Source: Victivallales bacterium (lineage in GTDB: Bacteria; Verrucomicrobiota; Lentisphaeria; Oligosphaerales; Oligosphaeraceae). From it: a DNA stretch of 6,248 bases. The notes below the pieces were generated by a model, which saw nothing but the letters and a program-made list of their open reading frames with translations, was not told the DNA's origin and did not search any database. Where the stretch lies: assembly GCA_900771165.1 (NCBI GenBank), contig CAAGMX010000117.1, positions 1 through 6,248 of the forward strand, read 5' to 3'. The stretch's first letter is position 1. Every line of letters begins with the position of its first letter. Both the position numbers and the translations under genes were made by a program. Positions 1 to 5,491 of this stretch are shown here, in pieces.

Positions 1-357
1 AGGAGCGGCGGCAGGAGCGGGAGCGGCGGCAGGAGCAGGGGCAGCGGGGGGGGCAGGAGCCTCGGCGGGAGCGGCGGCAGGGGCGGCGCCACCGGGCACC
101 AGAGCGGAAACATCCTCTCCCTCGGCGCCCACGGCGCAGATGGGGGTCAGCACAGGCACCAGATCCCCTTCCTTGGCGAAGAGGGCCAGCACCTTTCCTC
201 CCTCGGTGGCTTCCACCTCGATGGAGGTCTTGTCCGTCTCGGCGTCCGCAATGATGGCGCCCTTGGCGATGGTGTCTCCCACCGCGATGCGCCACTTGCT
301 CAGAATGCACTCCTCCACGGAGTTGCCCGCCTTCGGCATTACAATCGCATTTGCCAT
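1..357 (-). CDS. 2-oxo acid dehydrogenase E2 (lipoyl domain, N-terminal part; truncated by window edge)
   Basis: The first 119 codons are visible and the rest lies beyond the left edge. Residues 1-79 form a biotinyl/lipoyl attachment domain. It opens with MANAIVMPKAGNSVEECIL and carries the lipoylation hairpin DAETDKTSIEVEA, with K43 as the predicted lipoyl-lysine, followed by a GGKVLAL strand and EGDLVPVLTPI. From about residue 90 the chain becomes an Ala/Pro-rich flexible linker, as found between the lipoyl, subunit-binding and catalytic domains of E2 acyltransferases. The family swings acyl groups between E1, E2 and E3 in the cytoplasm. The 'MPKAGNSVEECIL' type resembles pyruvate/acetoin dehydrogenase E2 more than biotin carriers, which carry an MKM motif instead. 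A lipoyl-fused E1-beta or E3 is possible because the catalytic domain is not visible. The ATG at 357 has an AAGGAG upstream and follows the repressor gene by 21 bases, so the two are probably co-transcribed. Confidence 0.85.
   Translation of the reverse strand, partial: MANAIVMPKAGNSVEECILSKWRIAVGDTIAKGAIIADAETDKTSIEVEATEGGKVLALFAKEGDLVPVLTPICAVGAEGEDVSALVPGGAAPAAAPAEAPAPPAAPAPAAAPAPAAAP
2..81 (-). repeat. 14-base direct repeats encoding the Ala/Pro linker
   Basis: The 14-mer GGAGCGGCGGCAGG (plus-strand spelling) occurs exactly at 2-15, 20-33 and 68-81. The spacings of 18 and 48 bases are multiples of three, so the reading frame is kept and the repeats encode short Ala/Pro units of the E2 linker. 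Related degenerate copies lie between them. This is low-complexity coding sequence that could expand or contract by slippage, and it continues to the left edge. Confidence 0.75.
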
Positions 358-378
358 GTCCTTGGATTCTCCTTGTTG
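358..378 (-). promoter_or_regulatory. Shine-Dalgarno site for the lipoyl-protein gene
   Basis: The 21-base gap after the repressor stop codon contains AAGGAG (plus-strand 369-374), 11 bases before the ATG at 357, and a second weaker AAGGAC directly against the ATG. It is the only clear ribosome binding site seen among the gene starts in this window. There is no room for a terminator or promoter in the gap, which supports a bicistronic unit. Confidence 0.6.
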
Positions 379-1155
379 CTAGGCGATGATGACTTTGGTT
401 CCGAATTCTTCGAGTTTGCTACGAAAAGTCTCGCTGATGGCATCGGTCACCAGGGTATCCACATCCTGGACGCCACCGGCGCTGATGAAAGAGTTGGTTC
501 CCAGTTTGGAATGGTCCAGGAGCAGAATCACCTGGCCGGCCCGGCGCATGACCAGGCGTTTGGTGAAGGCCTCGGCGGCGTCGCTGGTGGAGAGTCCCTG
601 AGCCAGGGTAAAGCCCAGAGTCCCCATGAAGGCCTTGTCAAAGGAAAGATGCTTCAGAATGGGAGCGGTCAACGGCCCCACCAGAGTCCGGGAAAGGGCC
701 CGGAACTCCCCGCCCACCAGCACCAGATGATGCCCCGATTCCATCAGCAGCGAGGCGGCCATCAGGGAATTGGTGACCACCGTCAGCCCATGACGACGCT
801 CCAGCAGCTTGGCCAGATACAGCGTGGTGCTTCCCCCGTCCAGATAAATCCGGTCGTTGTCCTCGATCAGGGACAAGGCGGCCTGGGCAATGCGACGCTT
901 CTCCTCGCTGAGAAGATTCTCCTTGTCGCTGAACAGCTGCTCCGAGGCCGTGGGGGAGGCCAGGCTGGCTCCCCCGTGATACCGATGCAGCAACCCACGC
1001 CCCGCCATGGAGGATAAATCCCGGCGCATGGTGGCCTCGCTGACCCCCAACTTCCGGGACAACTCCCCCACCGACAGGCTCTCCACCCCCGCCAACAGGT
1101 CCAATATCTGCTGTTCACGCTCCGTGGTGCTGGCTGAACGGCTGCGGGAATTCAT
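379..1155 (-). CDS. DeoR/GlpR-family transcriptional repressor
   Basis: The product is 258 residues, the usual length for the DeoR family (about 250-260). Residues 12-65 form the N-terminal winged helix-turn-helix, with LSVGELSRKLGVSEATMRRDL (27-47) giving the two helices and HRYHGGA (58-64) the wing. Residues about 85-245 form the DeoRC effector domain: YLDGGSTT (104-111), VVTNS (126-130), LVGGEFR (146-152) and LDHSKLG (213-219) are the family's sugar-phosphate-binding and fold signatures. DeoR proteins usually repress carbohydrate operons and release DNA when they bind a phosphorylated sugar. The target here is not named by sequence, but the gene lies 21 bases upstream of the lipoyl-protein gene, so local control of that operon and autoregulation are likely. 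The ATG at 1155 fits the normal family N-terminus; no good ribosome binding site precedes it. The stop is TAG at 379-381. Confidence 0.9.
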   Translation of the reverse strand: MNSRSRSASTTEREQQILDLLAGVESLSVGELSRKLGVSEATMRRDLSSMAGRGLLHRYHGGASLASPTASEQLFSDKENLLSEEKRRIAQAALSLIEDNDRIYLDGGSTTLYLAKLLERRHGLTVVTNSLMAASLLMESGHHLVLVGGEFRALSRTLVGPLTAPILKHLSFDKAFMGTLGFTLAQGLSTSDAAEAFTKRLVMRRAGQVILLLDHSKLGTNSFISAGGVQDVDTLVTDAISETFRSKLEEFGTKVIIA

Positions 1156-1169
1156 GGAAGGCTGATCCG

Positions 1170-1201
1170 AAAAAAAACGCCGGAAGAAAGACGAAACGAC
1201 G
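1170..1201 (-). terminator. Weak hairpin followed by T8 in the repressor leader (possible attenuator)
   Basis: On the minus strand, CGTCG (1201-1197) can pair with CGGCG (1182-1178) with one G-U pair and a 14-base loop, and is followed at once by eight T residues (1177-1170). This has the order of an intrinsic terminator but the stem is only five pairs with a large loop, so it is marginal. It lies 15 bases upstream of the repressor start codon, where it could act only as an attenuator. Confidence 0.2.
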
Positions 1202-1232
1202 GGATTCGAGCAAAATTTTGACCAAACGAAAC
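1191..1232 (-). repeat. Paired ACGAAAC boxes (candidate DeoR operators)
   Basis: ACGAAAC occurs exactly at 1191-1197 and 1226-1232 in the same orientation, 35 bases apart, read as GTTTCGT on the repressor's coding strand. DeoR-family operators are often short direct repeats containing CGAAA/TTTCG-like cores, so these are reasonable operator candidates, lying downstream of the predicted transcription start. The assignment to this repressor is inference. Confidence 0.35.
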
Positions 1233-1261
1233 TCCCGGATTGGTCATTTGCTCAAAATTTT
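1208..1261 (-). repeat. Inverted repeat with duplicated CAAAATTTT boxes in the leader
   Basis: The arms are 1208-1225 and 1240-1253. TGACCAA (1219-1225) is exactly complementary to TTGGTCA (1240-1246), and GAGCAAA (1208-1214) to TTTGCTC (1247-1253). A four-base bulge (1215-1218) lies on one side and the loop is 14 bases. The 9-mer CAAAATTTT also occurs twice in direct orientation at 1211-1219 and 1253-1261, 42 bases apart, close to four helical turns. It could be a repressor operator at DNA level, a leader-RNA hairpin, or both. Confidence 0.55.
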
Positions 1262-1265
1262 CCAG

Positions 1266-1294
1266 AATATAGTGGCATTCCCTCATTTTGCGAA
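1266..1294 (-). promoter_or_regulatory. Candidate sigma-70 promoter for the repressor operon
   Basis: On the minus strand TTCGCA (1294-1289) and TATATT (1271-1266) are separated by exactly 17 bases. They match the -35 consensus at four of six positions and the -10 consensus at five of six. Transcription would begin near 1258-1260, giving a leader of about 100 bases before the repressor ATG. The -35 box sits inside the long dyad at 1277-1321, and the start point sits at the edge of the CAAAATTTT element, an arrangement typical of a repressible promoter. Confidence 0.5.
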
Positions 1295-1321
1295 GTCATC
1301 TGCGCAAGAATATGAGGGAAT
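1277..1321. repeat. Long inverted repeat overlapping the candidate promoter
   Basis: ATTCCCTCAT at 1277-1286 is perfectly complementary to ATGAGGGAAT at 1312-1321. Inside them TTGCG (1288-1292) pairs with CGCAA (1303-1307), leaving a 10-base loop and a small asymmetric internal loop. It starts 37 bases after the metH stop codon, yet no T tract follows on either strand, so it is a poor intrinsic terminator. Its overlap with the -35 box makes an operator role more likely; a 3'-end-stabilising hairpin for the metH mRNA is the alternative. Confidence 0.7.
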
Positions 1322-1358
1322 CCCCGAGACCATTCTCTCCCCCCCTCTGAGGTGGGTG

Positions 1359-3791
1359 CTAGGACGCCGTCAGATTCAGGCTGAGGGCATAGCGGACGGT
1401 TTCCATGGCATCCTTGGCGTAGAAATCCGCCCCGATCTGGCGGGCATATTCCTCGGTGAGCACAGCGCCTCCCACCACCACCTTCGCCCAGGGCGCCTTT
1501 TCCCGGAGCAGCTGGATGGTGCGTTCCATGGCGGGGACCGTGGTGGTCATCAGGGCGGAGAGGCCCACCAGGGGAGCATGGCGGCAGCAGGTCTCCTCCA
1601 CAATCTTCTCCGGCGCCACATCCTTGCCCAGATCCCACACCTGGAAGCCGTAGTTCTCCATCAGCAGACGCACAATGTTCTTTCCGATGTCATGGATGTC
1701 CCCATGGACCGTGGCCAGGACAAAATCCCCCTGGGGGCGGGACTTCTGGCCGGGATGTTCCCGGAGGAAGGTCTTCACGGCCTCGAAGGCGGTCTTGGCG
1801 GCCTCTGCGCTCATCAGCAGCTGGGGCAAGAAGACCCGTTTGGCCTCGAACTGGATTCCCACCTCGTCCAGGGCGGGAATGAGTTCCTTCTGCACCAAAT
1901 CCATGGGAGGCACGCCCTCCCCCAGCATCTTCACCGCCAGGGCGCCGGCCTGTTCCTTCAGGCCTTTCTTCACCGCCTGGCCCAGAGAATCCCCGGCGGA
2001 AGCGGTGGCGGCCTGGGCCGGGGAGGCGGGCATCGCCGGCCCGTTTCCATTTCCGGGAGCGGCGGCCAGAAGGGGGGCCTGCTGGAGATAGGTCAGGCAG
2101 TTTTCATCCCGTCCCGTCAGGGCCCGGAAGGCGAAGTAGGCCTTTCGCATTTCCAGGGAGTGGGGGTTGAGGATGGCGGCGGAGAGTCCCCGGGCCAGGG
2201 CCAGGGAGAAGAAGGCGCCGTTCAGCACCTCCCGGCAGGGGAGTCCGAAGGAGACATTGGAGACGCCCAGAGAAGTGTGGCATCCCAGTTCCCGGCGGAT
2301 CCGTTCCATGGCCTCCAGAGTGACATTGCCCGCCTGGGGTTCCGAGGAGATGGTCATGGTCAGGGTATCGAAGACCAGATCCTTCCGGGAGATTCCGTAT
2401 TTTTCGGCCTCCTGGAGGATGCGGCGGGCGATGTCCACCCTGCCCTGGGCATCCTGGGGGATTCCCCTTTCATCCAGAGTAAGGGCCACCACCACCCCGC
2501 CGTATTTCCGCACCAGGGGGAAGACCGCATCCATGCTCTCCTGCTTGCCGTTGACGGAGTTCACCATGGGCTTGCCATTGTAGAGCCGCATGGCCCGCTC
2601 CATGGCCAGGGGATCGGAGGTGTCGATCTGCAGAGGGAGAGGCAGGACAGCCTGGAGTTCGCAGACCGTGCGCTCCAGCATGGAGGCCTCGTCGATTTCC
2701 GGGAGGCCCACATTCACATCCAGGATATGGGCGCCCATCTCCTGCTGCCGCAGCCCTTCCTGGAGGAGGTATCCCATGTCCCCCTCCCGCAGGGCCTGCT
2801 TGAAGCGCTTTTTGCCGGTGGGGTTGATGCGCTCCCCGATGAGGATGGGGGCATCGTCGAAGGAGACTGCCGCCGCATAGGAGGAAACCACCGTCTCCTC
2901 CTTGGGCACCACGGGCACGGGCACCAAGTCCCGGCAGGCCTGCGTCACCGCCCGGATATACTCCGGCGTGGTGCCGCAGCATCCCCCGGCCAGCCGGACG
3001 CCCCGGGCCACCAGGCGGGCCACAGACTCGGCGAAGGGCTGGGGGCCAATGTCATAGACGGTGCGGCCCTCCTCCACATGGGGCATTCCCGCATTGGGCT
3101 CGAAGAGAACAGGCACCGAGGCGTGGGCCAGATATTCCTCCACCACGGGAGCCAGAGCCTCCGGCCCCAGGGAGCAGTTCACGCCGATGGCGTCAGCCCC
3201 CATGCCTTCCAGCATGGCCACCATGGCGGCGGGGGAGGCGCCGGTCATCAGCTTGCCGTCCTCCCCGTAGGCATTGGAGACCAGCACCGGGAGGGAGGAG
3301 TTTTCCTTGGCCGCCAGGAGCGCCGCCTTGGTCTCATAGCAGTCGTTCATGGTCTCGATGAAAATCAGATCAGCTCCCGCCTTGGCTCCCAGACGGATGG
3401 TTTCCGCAAAGCAGGCCACGGCCTCCAGGAAATCATAGTCGCCGTAGGGTTTCAGGAGCCGGCCTGTGGGGCCCACATCCAGCGCCACGAATTTCGGCTG
3501 GCTTCCCTTCGCCTCTTCCCGGGCCTGCTGGACATGGGCCACCGCCTCCTCCACCAGAACCGCCAGCTTCTCCCGGGAGAAGTGGAGGAGATTCGCCCCG
3601 AAGGTATTGGCGGAGACCACATGGGAGCCGGCCTCGAAGTAGCGCCGGTGGATGTCCGTCACTTCCCGGGGATGGGTAATGGTCCACTCCATGGGGGATT
3701 CGCCGGGGCGCAACCCCGCCGCCTGCAGGAGAGTGCCCATGCCGCCATCCAGGAAGACATTGTGGTCTTTGAGAAAGTCGAGGAATTTCAT
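1359..3791 (-). CDS. metH: Cobalamin-dependent methionine synthase lacking the activation domain
   Basis: This 810-residue enzyme transfers a methyl group from methyl-THF to homocysteine via cobalamin. Residues about 1-290 are the homocysteine/zinc barrel, with FLDGGMGT (13-20), zinc ligands C206 (GVNCSLGP) and C271-C272 (GGCCGTTPE). Residues about 311-570 are the pterin (methyl-THF) barrel, with GERINPTGKK (319-328), LDVNVGLPE (357-365) and QIDTSDP (388-394). An Ala/Pro/Gly linker (576-600) leads to the helical cap (about 601-685) and the Rossmann B12 domain, with VHGDIHDIGKNIV (695-707); H700 is the predicted lower cobalt ligand. The protein stops at 810, with no C-terminal AdoMet-binding domain, unlike the roughly 1200-residue E. 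coli MetH but like Thermotoga and many Firmicutes. I chose the ATG at 3791 because MKFLDFLKDH begins the family's fold; a longer start at 3884 would add 31 Pro/Leu-rich residues and overlap the preceding gene by 52 bases. The region before the ATG is pyrimidine-rich with no Shine-Dalgarno site. Confidence 0.95.
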   Translation of the reverse strand: MKFLDFLKDHNVFLDGGMGTLLQAAGLRPGESPMEWTITHPREVTDIHRRYFEAGSHVVSANTFGANLLHFSREKLAVLVEEAVAHVQQAREEAKGSQPKFVALDVGPTGRLLKPYGDYDFLEAVACFAETIRLGAKAGADLIFIETMNDCYETKAALLAAKENSSLPVLVSNAYGEDGKLMTGASPAAMVAMLEGMGADAIGVNCSLGPEALAPVVEEYLAHASVPVLFEPNAGMPHVEEGRTVYDIGPQPFAESVARLVARGVRLAGGCCGTTPEYIRAVTQACRDLVPVPVVPKEETVVSSYAAAVSFDDAPILIGERINPTGKKRFKQALREGDMGYLLQEGLRQQEMGAHILDVNVGLPEIDEASMLERTVCELQAVLPLPLQIDTSDPLAMERAMRLYNGKPMVNSVNGKQESMDAVFPLVRKYGGVVVALTLDERGIPQDAQGRVDIARRILQEAEKYGISRKDLVFDTLTMTISSEPQAGNVTLEAMERIRRELGCHTSLGVSNVSFGLPCREVLNGAFFSLALARGLSAAILNPHSLEMRKAYFAFRALTGRDENCLTYLQQAPLLAAAPGNGNGPAMPASPAQAATASAGDSLGQAVKKGLKEQAGALAVKMLGEGVPPMDLVQKELIPALDEVGIQFEAKRVFLPQLLMSAEAAKTAFEAVKTFLREHPGQKSRPQGDFVLATVHGDIHDIGKNIVRLLMENYGFQVWDLGKDVAPEKIVEETCCRHAPLVGLSALMTTTVPAMERTIQLLREKAPWAKVVVGGAVLTEEYARQIGADFYAKDAMETVRYALSLNLTAS

Positions 3792-3832
3792 CGTGGGAGA
3801 GGAAAAGAAGGGAGAAAGGAGAGAGGGGGGCT

Positions 3833-4531
3833 TCAGGAGGGCCGCCGGTAGGGGCATGTCTCCCGCCGGGAACAGCCGTCGCATCCCGGGGAGGCCTCCT
3901 CGCCGGAACGGGGGCAGAATGGCTCCGGATGATAGCCCTGGAAGGCCGTCACGGACTTGGACGGGCTCATCAGAAGACTCTGGTTCAACCCCACCCCGAT
4001 CTGACGGGAGGCGTCCAGAAGCTCCAGCAGGGGACGCTGGGTCTCCAGGGGAAGATCCCCGTAGCCGGGACTGAAGCGGGGGCGGGGATAGAGCCCCCGG
4101 GAAGCCATCTCCGCCGCCATCCGGTGGCAGAAGGCGTCACACAGGGCCTCGATCCGTTCCGCCCCCAGGGCCTGGAGGAGGAGTCCCCGGAGGGGGGAGA
4201 GGCGTCCTTCCCGGGCGATGCAGCGGTCCAGTTCAAGTCCGATGGTGGCGGCGAAGAGGACCACCCGGACGCATCCCTGGAGATTCCGGCAGAGGTCCCG
4301 GGATTCCATGGCGAGGCACTCCCCGCATTCCACCCTGGGGGGAGCCAGGGTCACCTCCGTTTCCCCGTAGCACACCCGGCCCGTCAGAAGAGGGGCGGTC
4401 TCCTGGGCCAGCCGTTCCGCCTCCTGGAGGAGCCGTTCCTCCGGCTGTGCCCCGGCCCGGGCATAGCGCATGACTTCCCGGAAGGAGACGGGAGGGAGCT
4501 CCAGGTGGATACGGCGGATGGGAAGGGGCAT
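3833..4531 (-). CDS. Free-standing methionine synthase activation (AdoMet-binding) protein with Cys tail
   Basis: The 232-residue product matches the reactivation domain of MetH as a separate polypeptide. Landmarks are AATIGLELDR (94-103), the AdoMet-binding segment RFSPGYGDLP (152-161), which corresponds to R-x-x-x-G-Y in E. coli MetH, and IGVGLNQS (178-185) with SPSKSVTAF (189-197). In this family the domain binds S-adenosylmethionine and remethylates cob(II)alamin that has become oxidised, with an electron donor. The adjacent metH lacks exactly this domain, so the two proteins should act together. After the domain comes a short tail with C206, C217, C220 and C226 (CDGCSRRETCPYR), absent from E. 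coli MetH; it may bind zinc or an iron-sulfur cluster, which is inference. The start lies 13 bases after the metF stop codon, and the gene ends 41 bases before metH. No strong ribosome binding site is seen. Confidence 0.88.
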   Translation of the reverse strand: MPLPIRRIHLELPPVSFREVMRYARAGAQPEERLLQEAERLAQETAPLLTGRVCYGETEVTLAPPRVECGECLAMESRDLCRNLQGCVRVVLFAATIGLELDRCIAREGRLSPLRGLLLQALGAERIEALCDAFCHRMAAEMASRGLYPRPRFSPGYGDLPLETQRPLLELLDASRQIGVGLNQSLLMSPSKSVTAFQGYHPEPFCPRSGEEASPGCDGCSRRETCPYRRPS

Positions 4532-4544
4532 CAGGGGGCGGCCT

Positions 4545-5423
4545 TCACCCTTCCAGGATCCGGGAGAGATTTTCCAGGATCCTGGCGGCGACGGCGGGAT
4601 TGTTCATGGAATAGACGTGGACGTGGTGGATGCCGTTGGCGAAGAGATCGATGATCTGATCCGTGGCGTAGGCGATGCCTGCCTGCTGCATGGCCTCGGG
4701 ATTCTCCCCGAAGCAGTCCACCAGGCTCTTGAAGCGCTGAGGCATGAAGGAGCCGGAGAGCCGGATGGCCCGTTCCACCTGGCTAGCCTTGGTAATGGGC
4801 ATGATCCCGGGAAGCACCGGCACCAGAATCCCCGCCTCCCGGATCTTATAGAGGAAGTTATAGAAGAGATTGTTGTCGAAGAACATCTGGGTGGTGAGGA
4901 ACTGGCATCCCGCCTCCACCTTTTCCTTCAGGTGGGCAATATCCTCCCGCTGATTGGGGGATTCCGGGTGCACTTCGGGATAGCAGGCTCCCCCGATGCA
5001 GAGCTCCGGCGCCAGAGCCCGGATTTCCCGCACCAGTTCCACCGCATGATGATAACTCCACTGGCTCCGGTCCGAGGCCTCCAGCTCCGGCGTCAAATCC
5101 CCTCGGAGCGCCATGACATTCTCCAGCCCCGCCTCCTGGATCTCCCGGATGCGCCGGGCCACCGTCTCCCGGCTGGAGGAGACGCAGGTGAGATGGGCCA
5201 GGGCCGGCACCTGGAAGCGACTCTGGATCTCCCGGGCCATCTCCAGGGTGTAGGCACTGGTGCCCCCGCCCGCCCCGTACGTGACGCTGATAAAGGAGGG
5301 CTTCTGCTGGGCAATGGCGAAGGTCGCCTTCTGAATGCTGGCAAAGACGGTGCTGGTCTTGGGAGGGAAGACCTCGAAGGAGAGGCTTCGGCGAGGCTGC
5401 TGGAGAAGGGTGGAAAGTTTCAT
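4545..5423 (-). CDS. metF: 5,10-methylenetetrahydrofolate reductase
   Basis: The 292-residue protein has the normal length of bacterial MetF (about 290-300), a cytoplasmic FAD-dependent TIM barrel that reduces methylene-THF to methyl-THF, the methyl donor for methionine synthase. FEVFPPK (16-22) holds the catalytic Glu17 (equivalent to Glu28 in E. coli). VTYGAGG (47-53), ALRGD (105-109, the Asp near the flavin N1/folate), and the FAD/folate strand FLTTQMFFDN (175-184) are all intact, as are PGIMPI (205-210) and the C-terminal GIHHVHVYSMN (264-274). The ATG at 5423 gives the standard N-terminus; the frame stays open up to 5822 but that part overlaps the MoxR gene and lacks similarity to MetF. 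It is the first gene of the metF-activation protein-metH set. No SAM or B12 riboswitch fits into the 68 bases upstream, so the operon may be read from a promoter further upstream or inside the MoxR gene. Confidence 0.95.
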   Translation of the reverse strand: MKLSTLLQQPRRSLSFEVFPPKTSTVFASIQKATFAIAQQKPSFISVTYGAGGGTSAYTLEMAREIQSRFQVPALAHLTCVSSSRETVARRIREIQEAGLENVMALRGDLTPELEASDRSQWSYHHAVELVREIRALAPELCIGGACYPEVHPESPNQREDIAHLKEKVEAGCQFLTTQMFFDNNLFYNFLYKIREAGILVPVLPGIMPITKASQVERAIRLSGSFMPQRFKSLVDCFGENPEAMQQAGIAYATDQIIDLFANGIHHVHVYSMNNPAVAARILENLSRILEG

Positions 5424-5491
5424 CGAGGCAAAGAGCGGAAGGGGTGGCCCCGCACCGGGGACAGGACAGGGAGGCTGAGAAGGACGCTTCT

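Larger units (their letters stand above)
1156..1358 (-). promoter_or_regulatory. Intergenic control region between metH and the DeoR repressor gene
   Basis: These 203 bases contain no supported gene and are visibly richer in A/T than the flanking coding DNA. In transcription order from the metH stop codon they hold a CT/GA-biased spacer (about 1325-1358), a long dyad (1277-1321), a candidate promoter (1266-1294), a second dyad with two CAAAATTTT boxes (1208-1261), two ACGAAAC boxes (1191-1197, 1226-1232), and an A8 run (T8 on the transcribed-sense strand, 1170-1177). Such density suggests promoter plus operators for the repressor operon. No known riboswitch class was recognised here. Confidence 0.65.

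Noticed and set aside
379..1017. Plus-strand frame of 214 codons opposite the repressor gene
   Set aside because: The minus-strand DeoR protein has clear helix-turn-helix and effector signatures; the plus-strand product has none.
1218..1273. TTGACC and TATAGT on the plus strand as a rightward promoter
   Set aside because: The spacing between the two boxes is far too long (44 bases), no box pair at 16-18 bases fits, and no plus-strand gene follows.
1156..1358. CRISPR array, tRNA or known riboswitch in the intergenic region
   Set aside because: There are no regularly spaced repeats, no cloverleaf, and no recognisable SAM or cobalamin riboswitch core; only two dyads and short motif pairs are visible.
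1218..3851. Very long open frame (877 codons) on the plus strand
   Set aside because: It lies entirely antisense to metH, whose frame has full domain support. Its translation is His/Gly/Gln-rich with no recognisable family motifs, as expected for a mirror frame in GC-rich DNA.
3792..3884. Longer metH start at 3884
   Set aside because: It adds a Pro/Leu-rich stretch not typical of MetH and overlaps the end of the activation gene by 52 bases.
5448..5460. Small hairpin CCCCG-CAC-CGGGG between the MoxR gene and metF as a terminator
   Set aside because: The stem is five pairs and no T run follows on the minus strand, so it is likely chance in GC-rich sequence.
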